NCBI GenBank assembly: GCA_019264575.1 | Contig: JAHUZV010000009.1 | Span: 24,298-88,297, forward strand | Direction: 5' to 3' | Length of the DNA stretch: 64,000 bases | DNA from: Vulcanococcus sp. | Lineage (GTDB): Bacteria > Cyanobacteriota > Cyanobacteriia > PCC-6307 > Cyanobiaceae | Part shown: piece after piece, positions 8,905-16,388 of the stretch | Layout of the letters: each line of letters begins with the position of its first letter | Numbering within the stretch: position 1 is the stretch's first letter | Made by a program: the position numbers and the translations under genes | Notes under the pieces: model-generated | What the model was told of the DNA's origin: nothing | Database searches by the model: none | Seen by the model: the letters and a program-made list of their open reading frames with translations, nothing else

Positions 8905-9525
8905 TCAGCCTTTGATCTGAAGCAGTTCCACCTCAAAGATCAAGGTGGCATTCGGGGGAATTACACCGCCGGCACCGCGCTCGCCATAGGCCAGATCGGG
9001 GGGAATCACGAGCTTGCGCTTGCCGCCCACTTGCATGCCGGCTACGCCTTCATCCCAACCTTTGATCACACGGCCTGCGCCCAGCGGGAAGGAGAAGGGG
9101 CCGCGGCCGTAGCTGCTGTCGAATTCCTTGCCGTTCTCCAGGGTGCCGCGGTAGTTGACCACCACGGTTTGGCCCGAGGTGGCTTCTGGGCCATCGCCCA
9201 CCACCAGATCCGTGATGCGCAGGCCCGAGGGGGTGATGCGCTCTTTGGGGGCTACCAGCTCGCCGCCGAGAGAAGCGGCACCGGAATCGGCGATTTGATC
9301 GGGGCTGCCGGCGTCGTTGGCCATGGTGAAAAGCGCGGGGTTGGGGTCTTCGGGGTCCAGCTCAAACTGGCCGCTCAAGCTGGCCGGGGCTGCGGCCGGA
9401 GCCGCCGCCACCACCACCTGCGCTGCCGGCTGGGCTTGCACCGTGGAGGGCGCTACCAGCTGGCTGACCAGCGCCAGCAGCAGGCAGGCCACGCACACAG
9501 CCGAGCTGATCAGGATGTCGCGCAT
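8905..9525 (-). CDS. FKBP-type peptidyl-prolyl cis-trans isomerase, exported
   Basis: A proline isomerase that assists folding outside the cytoplasm, in the lumen or periplasm. Residues 1-31 form a signal peptide or anchor ([20 protein letters not shown]). A low-complexity Ala/Asp linker follows (about 32-100). The C-terminal FKBP domain (about 100-206) has [19 protein letters not shown], the [20 protein letters not shown] core and [18 protein letters not shown]. Aromatic and acidic active-site residues are retained. It is followed by sodB on the same strand, 111 bp away. Confidence 0.9.
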   Translation of the reverse strand: MRDILISSAVCVACLLLALVSQLVAPSTVQAQPAAQVVVAAAPAAAPASLSGQFELDPEDPNPALFTMANDAGSPDQIADSGAASLGGELVAPKERITPSGLRITDLVVGDGPEATSGQTVVVNYRGTLENGKEFDSSYGRGPFSFPLGAGRVIKGWDEGVAGMQVGGKRKLVIPPDLAYGERGAGGVIPPNATLIFEVELLQIKG

Positions 9526-9564
9526 GGCTTGAGAAGGGCTGAGACGGCGAATTCTGCCCCAGCT

Positions 9565-9933
9565 TCAGTCGGGAACGTCGCTGAAGCTGTCGGCGTCGTT
9601 GGTTCCCGAATCGCTGCGCAGCCGCCTGATTTGTTGCTCCAGCCGATCGATCCGGCCGCGCAGTTCATCCACTTCCCGCTGGCGCGCCAGGCCCAGGTCC
9701 TGCAGGAGGTGATCGAGATTGCGCTCCACCTGGCGCTCGGTCTGCTTCTCCAGTTCTGGGTTCTCGCCCCGCAGGCTGGCCAGAACATCGTCCACCAGGG
9801 CTGTCGCTTGGGCGGGGTCGAGGCGGCCGCTGCTCACCCAGGCCTGGGTCACGCTGCGCAGGCGGTCGGCCACCAGTGATGTGGTGCCGAGGCCCCGCAC
9901 CAGCAGCTGTTGAAGGGGATTGCTCGCGTCCAT
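9565..9933 (-). CDS. Phasin-like coiled-coil protein of unknown function
   Basis: A 122-residue conserved-looking cyanobacterial protein. Residues 1-60 are amphipathic helix (LVRGLGTTSLVADRLRSVTQ). Residues 60-105 form a charged heptad region (ERQVERNLDHLLQDLGLARQ and following Glu/Arg pairs) resembling the polyhydroxyalkanoate phasin/PhaF-type repeat. The end is Asp/Ser-rich. No catalytic motif is visible. It starts at an ATG, 54 bp from the divergent lnt start, so a shared promoter region lies at 9934-9987. Confidence 0.7.
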   Translation of the reverse strand: MDASNPLQQLLVRGLGTTSLVADRLRSVTQAWVSSGRLDPAQATALVDDVLASLRGENPELEKQTERQVERNLDHLLQDLGLARQREVDELRGRIDRLEQQIRRLRSDSGTNDADSFSDVPD

Positions 9934-9987
9934 GGGCCCGCCCGTGGTTCCTGCCCCAAACCATGGCGCTTCCTAACGTCGGTGGCC

Positions 9988-11454
9988 ATGGCAGGGAACC
10001 GGCCGTTGTGGACATGGAGCGGTGCGGCGGCGGCCGGGTTGCTGGCGGGTCTGGCCTTGCCGCCCTGGGGCTGTCCGCCGTTGCTGTGGCTGGCTTTGAT
10101 TCCTTTGTGGGCTTTGGGGCCAGGCCCCGCGGCCCTCTGGGGTGGCGTGGCGGTCTTGGTGAGCCATCGCTGGTTGCTGTGGCTGCATCCCCTCGATTGG
10201 GTGGGGGTACCGCTACCGCTGAGCCTGCCGCTGTGTGTGTTGCTCTGGGCCAGTCTTGGTGTGGTGGCGGCGGCTCTGGTGGGCGGCTGGCGGCTGCTGG
10301 TGCAGCGACTGGGGCCAGAGCGCCGCAGTACGGCGTGCCTGGCCGCGGCGCTCTGGGGGCTAGCGGAGGTGGTGCTGGCCAAGGGGCCGTTGTTCTGGAT
10401 CGGTCTGGGCAGCGCTGCGTTGCCGGGTGATCGCGCCTTGGCTGGCTTGGCCCAGTGGATCGGGGCTGGTGGGGTGGCGGCTCTGCAGCTGTTGCTGGCT
10501 TGGTGGCTCTGGCGCTGGCTGGTGGCCTGGGCTGCTCAACGCAGTGGCGTGTGGCGTTCGGCCAGCGCCTGGCTGCTGGTGGTGGTGCTTTTGCATGCCT
10601 GGGGATGGCGCCTGCTGCAGCTGCCAGAGCCAGTTGCCGGTGCTGCAAGCCGGCTGAACGTGCTGGTGCTCCAACCTGCGATTCCTACGCGGGAGAAATT
10701 CAGCTGGAGCCAACAACAGGCTCTCCTGCGCCGTTTGGCGGGGGCGCAACTGCAAGCTGAGCAGCAAGGGGCGGATCTGCTCGTGTTGCCCGAGGGGGCT
10801 TTGGCTGTGGGGCAGACCCTGCCGCACGCCGCCGAAGTGGAGGTGCTGAGCGGCGGTTTCCGTGAGATGGATGGCGAGTTGCGGAGCTCGGTGCTGCGCT
10901 TTGCGCCCGGGGAGCAGGTGCCCGTGCAGGCGATCGATAAACACCGGCTCGTGCCGCTCGGGGAGTGGATTCCAGGTGGCAGCTGGTTGAGCTGGGCGGG
11001 ATTGTCAGCAGTGGGCGGCGTGAGCTTCGGCGAACCGTCGCGGCTGTTGTCGCGCTCTGCAGGCGCTGTGGGCGTGGCTATTTGCTACGAGATCGCAGAT
11101 GGGGCTGCGCTCGCGGCGGCAACGCGTGATGGGGCCGGCTGGCTGTTGGCGAGCGCCAACCTCGATCCCTATCCCTCTCAGCTGCAGGGCCAGTTCGCGG
11201 CCTTGGCGCAATTGCGGGCGATCGAAACCGGGCGCTGGCTGGTGAGCGCAGCCAACACCGGCCCCAGCCTGCTGGTGGATCCTTCCGGCGCGGTGCGTCA
11301 ACGGTTGAACACCGGGATGGCCGCAACCCTGCCGGTGCAATTGCAGGTGCGAGTTGCTCGAACGGGCTACAGCCGCACGGGCGAGCTGCCGCTAATCCTG
11401 CTGGCCGCCGGCGCAGCCGCAGCACGCCTCAGGTCTCGGGTGCGACAATCTTGA
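9988..11454 (+). CDS. lnt: Apolipoprotein N-acyltransferase
   Basis: Adds the third acyl chain to lipoproteins in the cytoplasmic membrane. The 488-residue protein has several N-terminal membrane helices (about residues 1-200; for example GLLAGLALPPWGCPPLLWLA) and a C-terminal nitrilase-like domain. The Glu-Lys-Cys triad is visible in LVLPEGAL, AIDKHRLVPLGEW and VAICYEIADG. The ATG at 9988 (MAGNRPLWTW) was chosen over an upstream in-frame start because it lacks the soluble N-terminal extension. A secreted HExxH protein gene begins 7 bp after the stop. Confidence 0.93.
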   Translation: MAGNRPLWTWSGAAAAGLLAGLALPPWGCPPLLWLALIPLWALGPGPAALWGGVAVLVSHRWLLWLHPLDWVGVPLPLSLPLCVLLWASLGVVAAALVGGWRLLVQRLGPERRSTACLAAALWGLAEVVLAKGPLFWIGLGSAALPGDRALAGLAQWIGAGGVAALQLLLAWWLWRWLVAWAAQRSGVWRSASAWLLVVVLLHAWGWRLLQLPEPVAGAASRLNVLVLQPAIPTREKFSWSQQQALLRRLAGAQLQAEQQGADLLVLPEGALAVGQTLPHAAEVEVLSGGFREMDGELRSSVLRFAPGEQVPVQAIDKHRLVPLGEWIPGGSWLSWAGLSAVGGVSFGEPSRLLSRSAGAVGVAICYEIADGAALAAATRDGAGWLLASANLDPYPSQLQGQFAALAQLRAIETGRWLVSAANTGPSLLVDPSGAVRQRLNTGMAATLPVQLQVRVARTGYSRTGELPLILLAAGAAAARLRSRVRQS

Positions 11455-11461
11455 GACTTTC

Positions 11462-12019
11462 TTGAGATTGCCTGTGCATTCCTTGCGCTGGGGTGTGGCT
11501 GCGGCTCTGGCGCTGGGAATAGCTGCGTTGCCACACCCTCCGCTCAGGGCTGAGGGTTTACCGCTGCAGGCCGAGGCGGAGCTGTTCGAGAGTTTGCGGG
11601 CCCTGGGGGTGACTATGCAGCAGGGCGGCGTCTGCGGTGCTCCTGGTCAGCTCGCCACCTACAACATGGGTGCCAATCTGCTTTGCCTGGGCGATGCCCT
11701 GCAGGCCAGGCCCAAGGAGCGCTCCAAGGTGCTCCATCACGAGCTGGTGCACGTGGTGCAGGACTGTCTGGATGGCCTTGACACACCTACATCGCTGGCC
11801 CTCAGCGAGGGGCTGCGCCGGGCTGGTGATCTCACCGAGCGCCAATTGAATGGTTTCTTCCTGCAGCACCTGCGCAACCAGGGCAATCTCAAGCACGTGG
11901 TGGCCACCACAGCTCCGCTGCCCCAGGACAGCCGTCAGCGGGAAATCGAGGCGTATGCCTTGCAGGCTGATCCCGCCCTGGTGCAGCATCTGCTGCGGCA
12001 AAGCTGCCGCAGGCCTTGA
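11462..12019 (+). CDS. Secreted putative zinc metallopeptidase-like protein (HExxH)
   Basis: I do not recognise a named family. The 185-residue protein has a signal peptide (about residues 1-30, ending LPHPPLRA). A zinc-binding HELVH motif follows (His93-Glu94-x-x-His97, in KVLHHELVHVVQDC), with a downstream REIEAYALQAD whose Glu could be the third ligand. Cysteines near 58, 75, 102 and at the C-terminus suggest disulfides in an oxidising compartment. The start is uncertain: TTG 11462, TTG 11468 or GTG 11474. It is squeezed between lnt (7 bp) and the MFS gene (TGATG overlap), so it is probably co-transcribed with both. Peptidase activity is an inference. Confidence 0.75.
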   Translation: MRLPVHSLRWGVAAALALGIAALPHPPLRAEGLPLQAEAELFESLRALGVTMQQGGVCGAPGQLATYNMGANLLCLGDALQARPKERSKVLHHELVHVVQDCLDGLDTPTSLALSEGLRRAGDLTERQLNGFFLQHLRNQGNLKHVVATTAPLPQDSRQREIEAYALQADPALVQHLLRQSCRRP

Positions 12020-13347
12020 TGCCCCTTGATGCTGAGGATTCACAGGGATCCCCGATTGGCCGGCTGCTGAGCAGTGCCCGTTCGCTTTGGCAGCTGCGCG
12101 TTTTCCGTCGCTTCTGGGTCGCGAATTTGGTGTCGAACCTCGGCACCAGCGCTTTTGTGATGGCCCTGTCGTGGCTCACGGTGAAGACCTACGGCGCCAG
12201 TGGCATCGCCGCCTTGGCCCTGGGCTATGGCGTGCCCCAGTTTTTGCTGAATGTGGTGGGTGGTGCTGCTGCCGATCGCATCAGCCGGCGCCGGCTATTT
12301 CAGCTCACCGAAACCGGCTTTTTGCTCGTAGCGCTGACGCTGTGGTTGGTGTCGATTGGTGGCACCGTGCCGCTCTGGCTGCTGGTGGCGGTGAATGCCT
12401 GCAATGGCGCTATTTCAGCGTTTGATTCACCCGCTCGCACAGCCCTGATCAGCGAGATGGTGCCGCAGCACCAATGGATGGAAGCCCAGCAGCTCTACAG
12501 CGCCTCATCCAATATCACCAATATTTTCGGCCCTGCGCTCGGTGGGGTGCTGCTGAGCATCGGCACCAGCAATCGCAGCCATGAAGAGGTGGCGTTCTTC
12601 TTCAATGTGCTCAGCTTTCTGCCCCTGTTAATCCTGATTCCCTTTCTGCCTTCGCCGCGTGCGGCAACCCACGCTGCACGCAGCAAGGGGGAATCTTTTC
12701 TGCGCAGTGTTGCTGAAGGCCTGCAGTTTGTGCGCGGCCAGTGGAGTTTGCGGTCGCTGTTGCAGCTGCTGGCGGTGGTGATGCTGCTGGGAATGCCGTT
12801 TCAAACCCTGCTGCCGATCTTTGTGCATGGTCACCCCTCCATGGGCGGGGGGCAAAGCCATGGCTATTACGCCGCGTTGCTTTCAGCCGTGGCACTGGGA
12901 GGGTTTGTGGGGGCGTTGCTGGGGATGGCCTCCAGCAGCGGCCGCCGGCCAGGTGGCTCGTTGTTGGCTGCAGCTGTGGGGCTTGGCCTGTCGATCGTGC
13001 TGCTGGCCTCCAGTGCCGTGATCCATTGGGCTTCGCTGGCGGCGTTCTTTGCTGGAGCCTGCGGCGTGTTGGCCGTGAATCTCGATACGGCTTTGGTGGA
13101 GGGGTTCACGCCGGTTGCCCTGCAGGGGCGGGTGTCGGCGATTGCCAGCTTGAGCAAGGGGTTGCAGTCGTTCAGCGCGGCAGCGGCCAGTGGGCTGATG
13201 CATGGGGTCGCGCTGCTCACGGGTGTGCCTGGATCGGGCTACTGGCCGGTGCAGGTGTCGATGGGGGTGGTGCTGATGCTGGTGGTGTTGCTGTTGCGTG
13301 GGCCGCTGCTGGCCCTTGAGGCACGCGCCGCCTCCGCCAGCGCCTAG
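12019..13347 (+). CDS. MFS transporter (exporter-like)
   Basis: A 442-residue major facilitator with about 12 hydrophobic segments. The family pattern after TM2 reads GGAAADRISRRRLFQ, and RTALISEMVPQHQWMEAQQL follows TM4, as in the EntS/MFS_3-like drug or siderophore exporters. The start ATG overlaps the preceding stop (TGATG at 12017-12021), so translational coupling with the secreted HExxH gene is likely. The substrate cannot be read from the sequence. A hairpin at 13377-13394 lies beyond the gene but its T-run faces the converging micro-ORF. Confidence 0.85.
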   Translation: MPLDAEDSQGSPIGRLLSSARSLWQLRVFRRFWVANLVSNLGTSAFVMALSWLTVKTYGASGIAALALGYGVPQFLLNVVGGAAADRISRRRLFQLTETGFLLVALTLWLVSIGGTVPLWLLVAVNACNGAISAFDSPARTALISEMVPQHQWMEAQQLYSASSNITNIFGPALGGVLLSIGTSNRSHEEVAFFFNVLSFLPLLILIPFLPSPRAATHAARSKGESFLRSVAEGLQFVRGQWSLRSLLQLLAVVMLLGMPFQTLLPIFVHGHPSMGGGQSHGYYAALLSAVALGGFVGALLGMASSSGRRPGGSLLAAAVGLGLSIVLLASSAVIHWASLAAFFAGACGVLAVNLDTALVEGFTPVALQGRVSAIASLSKGLQSFSAAAASGLMHGVALLTGVPGSGYWPVQVSMGVVLMLVVLLLRGPLLALEARAASASA

Positions 13348-13369
13348 GTCAAGCCCAGTGCGAGGGCGC

Positions 13370-13394
13370 AAAAAAAGGCGCCCCTGGGGGCGCC
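13370..13394 (-). terminator. Rho-independent terminator of the 33-residue ORF
   Basis: A perfect GGCGCCC/GGGCGCC-type stem (13377-13394) followed on the minus strand by seven T residues (13376-13370). It lies only 26 bp after the stop codon of the micro-ORF at 13420. Confidence 0.9.
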
Positions 13395-13419
13395 GGATGG
13401 ATGAACTGGCCTCCCCGGA

Positions 13420-13521
13420 TCAGAAGATCTGGGCGCGAGGGTTGCTCACGGTGGCGAGCTGAGCCTGGTGCAGGCGCTGGGCCTTCAGGATCTGCGCGCG
13501 GATGAGGGCGAGGGTGTTCAT
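13420..13521 (-). CDS. Putative 33-residue micro-protein
   Basis: A short frame from ATG (13521) to TGA (13420). The product begins MNTLALIRAQILKAQRLHQA and ends NPRAQIF. It is basic, with an amphipathic helix (Ala/Leu/Gln/Arg repeat) and no membrane segment. Support comes from a GAGG-like ribosome-binding site about 10 nt upstream, a very strong intrinsic terminator directly after the stop, and a 140-bp upstream region with direct and inverted repeats. I do not recognise the family. It could also be a small regulatory RNA with a fortuitous frame. Confidence 0.6.
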   Translation of the reverse strand: MNTLALIRAQILKAQRLHQAQLATVSNPRAQIF

Positions 13522-13592
13522 GGCGGTGGCCTCAAGCTGGCAGCCCCGTTCCCTGCTGCCAAGGCGTGCGTCCCACAAGGGGATGAACGTGC

Positions 13593-13627
13593 CAAAAGTG
13601 TAGCAACGGCTACCAGCTCAAAAGTGT
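13593..13627. promoter_or_regulatory. Candidate regulatory region between divergent genes
   Basis: The 9-mer CAAAAGTGT occurs twice in direct orientation (13593-13601 and 13619-13627, 26 bp apart) with an inverted repeat GTAGC-N4-GCTAC (13600-13613) between. It lies between the divergent 33-residue ORF and the gene at 13668. No regulator is implied by a known consensus. Confidence 0.3.
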
Positions 13628-13667
13628 TCGTGGTGTACCGAGTTCTTGTACTTGGGAGCACCTTGTG

Positions 13668-14156
13668 ATGTCTCGGTCTGACGGCGGGGATTTCAGTCCA
13701 CGCGCTCGACTGCTGCTGCGTGTGCTCACCGTGCTGCGCTGGCCCCTGGCGTTGGTGATCTCCTCGGGCGTCTTGGGCTGGGTCATCGCCACAGACGATG
13801 AAACCGTGCTGAAAGGTCCGATCCGTGTTCAGTTGTCGTTGGATCGCCCTTTGCCGGTGAACGCCACGGTGTCTGGCATTGATGCCCCCATCCGCACTCA
13901 GCCTCTGCAGGCCACGGTGCAGTTGCCGCAGGGTGTTCAGCTGGCGGCGCCCGTTGCTGTGGCGATTCCCCAGTTGCAAAAGCCCCTACGTGCCGACATC
14001 GCCGGCGCCGTGAACACCACGGTGGTTGGCCCTGTGGAGGTGAACGGCGCCGTGCAGGCGCAGGTGTGCGGCAGTGTTGACGCCAGCGTGGATGGCGAGG
14101 TGGATGCAGCCATCACCAAGCCGATCCAGCATGAGCGGATCCGGATCGGGCTTTGA
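13668..14156 (+). CDS. Single-pass membrane protein with repeated beta motifs, unknown function
   Basis: A 162-residue protein not recognised. An N-terminal basic stretch precedes one membrane helix (about residues 16-41, LTVLRWPLALVISSGVLGWV). After it comes an Asp/Val-rich extracytoplasmic region with repeating short patterns of the type V-x-G-x-V (VNATVSGIDAPI, ADIAGAVNTTVVGPVEVNGA, GSVDASVDGEVDAAI), suggesting a repetitive beta structure. ATG 13668 and GTG 13665 are both possible; a GGGAG sequence lies about 10 nt upstream. The hairpin at 14211-14235 could act on this transcript as well as on the tRNA. Confidence 0.75.
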   Translation: MSRSDGGDFSPRARLLLRVLTVLRWPLALVISSGVLGWVIATDDETVLKGPIRVQLSLDRPLPVNATVSGIDAPIRTQPLQATVQLPQGVQLAAPVAVAIPQLQKPLRADIAGAVNTTVVGPVEVNGAVQAQVCGSVDASVDGEVDAAITKPIQHERIRIGL

Positions 14157-14204
14157 TGCCGAGAAGCTCCTGGGGCGCCTGAGTGCAACCAGGGTCTTCC
14201 GACA

Positions 14205-14235
14205 TCAAAAAAGCTCAGGCCATTGGCCTGAGCTT
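14205..14235 (-). terminator. Terminator after tRNA-Ala (possibly bidirectional)
   Basis: A near-perfect inverted repeat AAGCTCAGGCC / GGCCTGAGCTT (14211-14235) is followed on the minus strand by a T run (14210-14207). It starts about 7 nt after the tRNA 3' end. Confidence 0.88.
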
Positions 14236-14241
14236 TCGAAA

Positions 14242-14314
14242 TGGAGCCTAGGAGATTCGAACTCCTGACCCCTTGCATGCCATGCAAGTGCTCTACCAGC
14301 TGAGCTAAGGCCCC
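14242..14314 (-). tRNA. tRNA-Ala (anticodon GGC)
   Basis: A complete 73-nt cloverleaf on the minus strand. The acceptor GGGGCCT pairs with AGGCTCC, including the alanine identity pair G3-U70. The D arm is GCTC/GAGC, the anticodon stem CTTGC/GCAAG closes loop ATGGCAT with anticodon GGC, and the T arm is AGGAG-TTCGAAT-CTCCT. A discriminator A73 is present and CCA is not encoded. It is followed by a terminator and lies downstream of lexA in the same direction. Confidence 0.97.
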
Positions 14315-14419
14315 GATTGGATCAAAAGGCTGATCGGGGCTGGACGCCCGAACTGGCCTTGCGGCCCGCCGTTTCGATGCAAAGAGCTTACACCGCAGGG
14401 GTGCTGGGCTGATTGCCGC

Positions 14420-15037
14420 TCAAACCTGGCGCCACACCGCCACCAGTTTTCCCTGCACTGTCACCTGTTCGGCATCGAGCACGATGGGCTCATAGGCCGG
14501 GTTGGCCGCTTCCAGTCGCACCTGGCGACCATCGCGGTGGAAGTGCTTGAGGGTGGTGCCGCTGCCAGGTACCAGCGCGCTCACAATCGTTCCTTCCCGC
14601 AGGCGGCTGGGCTCCGGCACCGGTTCCATCAGCACCACATCGCCATCAGCAATGTGGGCATCCACCATGGAGTCGCCGTTCACGGTCAGGGCAAACAGGC
14701 CGCGGGTCTCCAGTACGGGCACTAAATCGATCCGTTCGCTCACATCGTCGAAGGTTTCCACCAGTCCGCCGGCGGCCACGGCGCCCAACACGGGGATGCC
14801 GGGGCTGAGATTGCCGAGCAGTTGCAGGGTGCGGGCTTGGCCTTCCTGCCAGGTGATCCAACCCTTCTGCTGCAGATGGCGCAGACGGCTTTGCACCGGA
14901 GCTGGGGAGCGCAGCCCCATCGCTTCCATCATTTGGCGGATGGAGGGGCTATGGCGGTGCTGCCCGATAAAGCTCGCCAGCCAGTCGTACAGCTCTTGCT
15001 GGGCAGGCGTGAGCGATTCAGGTGATCCTGTGGGCAC
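14420..15037 (-). CDS. lexA: SOS repressor LexA
   Basis: Represses DNA-damage genes and is inactivated by RecA-stimulated self-cleavage. The 205-residue protein has an N-terminal winged helix (about residues 10-65, with PSIRQMMEAMGLRSPAPVQS as recognition region). The scissile Ala-Gly bond is at VAAGGL (about 89-90) and the Ser-Lys dyad at NGDSMVDAHI (Ser123) and TTLKHFHRDG (Lys164). All cleavage residues are present, so it should be a self-cleaving LexA, unlike the altered protein of Synechocystis. The start is a GTG at 15037. A LexA box 20 bp upstream indicates autoregulation. Confidence 0.95.
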   Translation of the reverse strand: MPTGSPESLTPAQQELYDWLASFIGQHRHSPSIRQMMEAMGLRSPAPVQSRLRHLQQKGWITWQEGQARTLQLLGNLSPGIPVLGAVAAGGLVETFDDVSERIDLVPVLETRGLFALTVNGDSMVDAHIADGDVVLMEPVPEPSRLREGTIVSALVPGSGTTLKHFHRDGRQVRLEAANPAYEPIVLDAEQVTVQGKLVAVWRQV

Positions 15038-15057
15038 CGGAGGAGCGAGAAGCTGTC

Positions 15058-15071
15058 AATACATTTGTACC
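15058..15071. promoter_or_regulatory. LexA box upstream of lexA
   Basis: AATACATTTGTACC matches the cyanobacterial LexA-box form RGTAC-N3-D-GTWC-B at 13 of 14 positions, the second base being A instead of G. It sits 20-34 bp upstream of the lexA start. The consensus is recalled from the literature; the match was read directly. Confidence 0.7.
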
Positions 15072-15102
15072 TCTCGGGCTGCGGCCTGGCAAGCCGTGTG
15101 GC

Positions 15103-16335
15103 TCAGGGCAGGGTCGGTGCAACCGGCGGGGGTGGAGGTGGCGGCGGTGGCGGCAGTGCCGTGCTGGGCGTTGATGGGGGTGTGATCGCGGCGGGGTTGC
15201 TTTGCGGAGCCAGCAGCTGCTTCAGCCCTGTGCTCCGTTCACTCGCCGGTTCAGGTCCAAGGCTCCAGAGGCTTTCCAGATAAAAGAAACCCGTGCCGAG
15301 GCCCTGCTCGCGATTGGCCTCGACTTTCTCGCGGATCAGCGAGAGCGCTGTGGGGCGATTGCGCTGGCCGCTCAGTACGGCAATCGCTGTGGGGATGCGA
15401 TCGCGAGCCTCGATCACCTCTGGCCGGCTCAGCTGGGGGAGATAGCTGGCGAGATCCGGTCTGTAGATCTGGATCAGTAGCTCATCGGCAATGCCGGTCT
15501 GCACCCAACGGCGCCAATCCTGCAGCTGCTGTTTGTAGGCGAAGTCGTAGTAGTTCGGCGAGATGGAAACAATGGCGCCGGGCCTTGCCGCGCGAATGGC
15601 CTGGCTGAGGCGTTGCATGAAGGTCGTGAGTCGATCAGCCCGCCATTTCACCCAGGCCGGATCATCTGGGTTGGCCGGTGGTTCCTTGCCGGTGTCTTTG
15701 CGATAGAGCTCCACGGTGAATGGGTCGTAGCCAAACTCCCGCGGCAGGCTCATGTGGTCATCGAACTGGATTCCCTCCGCTCCGTACTGGTTCACCACCT
15801 CCAGCACCAGATCGGTGATCAGTTGCTGCACCTCGGGGCGGAAGGGATTGAGCCACACCACCTCGCCGGCGGCGCTGATGGAGGTGAGGCCGCCATCGCG
15901 TTTCTGCGTCAGCCAGCTCCGATGCTGTTTGGCGATCTCGGAATCCGGCGGAGCCATCAAGCCGAATTCAAACCATGGCAGCACCACCAGTCCGCGGCTG
16001 CGTCCCGCATTGATCAGTTCGCCGATCACGTCCTGCCCCTGCAGGCCGCGGTAAGTGAAGCTCTGAAAGCCGCGGCTCTCGCTCAGCTGGCTCGGGTAGT
16101 AGGCCATGCCGCCGTTCCACACCACCACGTAGAGCCGGTTGAACTGCAGCTCGGCGAGTTGATCCACGGTGGCCTGCATGCGCTCGCGATCACGCAGCAC
16201 GGGCATGTCGTTGGCGGTGAGCCAAACCCCTCGCAGTTCCTGCTGCTGACCCTGCACCGGTTGGCCCCAGGGCAGCAGCCAGGCGCTGAGCAGCGCTGCA
16301 GCAAGAGCCAGCCGCCTTGATTGCCAGTGCGCCAT
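15103..16335 (-). CDS. Exported glycoside hydrolase of the GHL10 (family 10-like) type
   Basis: A secreted or lipid-free periplasmic putative glycosidase, 410 residues. A signal peptide lies at about residues 1-30 (LALAAALLSAWLLPWGQPVQG). The GHL10 domain follows (about 33-350): ELRGVWLTANDMPVL, FNRLYVVVWNGG, VVLPWFEFGLMAPP, EGIQFDDHMSLPREFGYDPF and IVSISPNYYDFAYKQQLQDW. Asp residues in IQFDDHMS are likely catalytic. The C-terminus is a low-complexity tail ending in a run of ten prolines. The ATG at 16335 was preferred over an in-frame GTG at 16344. Substrate unknown; GHL10 enzymes in bacteria are often linked to cell-wall or exopolysaccharide turnover. Confidence 0.85.
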   Translation of the reverse strand: MAHWQSRRLALAAALLSAWLLPWGQPVQGQQQELRGVWLTANDMPVLRDRERMQATVDQLAELQFNRLYVVVWNGGMAYYPSQLSESRGFQSFTYRGLQGQDVIGELINAGRSRGLVVLPWFEFGLMAPPDSEIAKQHRSWLTQKRDGGLTSISAAGEVVWLNPFRPEVQQLITDLVLEVVNQYGAEGIQFDDHMSLPREFGYDPFTVELYRKDTGKEPPANPDDPAWVKWRADRLTTFMQRLSQAIRAARPGAIVSISPNYYDFAYKQQLQDWRRWVQTGIADELLIQIYRPDLASYLPQLSRPEVIEARDRIPTAIAVLSGQRNRPTALSLIREKVEANREQGLGTGFFYLESLWSLGPEPASERSTGLKQLLAPQSNPAAITPPSTPSTALPPPPPPPPPPVAPTLP

Positions 16336-16388
16336 CCCCCCCACGCTAAGGAGGGTGGCTGGCGCCTTCGGTGCCTTATGGCACGCGC

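Noticed and set aside
13634-13652. GTAC-containing sequence upstream of 13668 as a second LexA box
   Set aside because: The half-sites are three bases apart instead of four and one half is GTTC; the fit is poorer than the lexA site.
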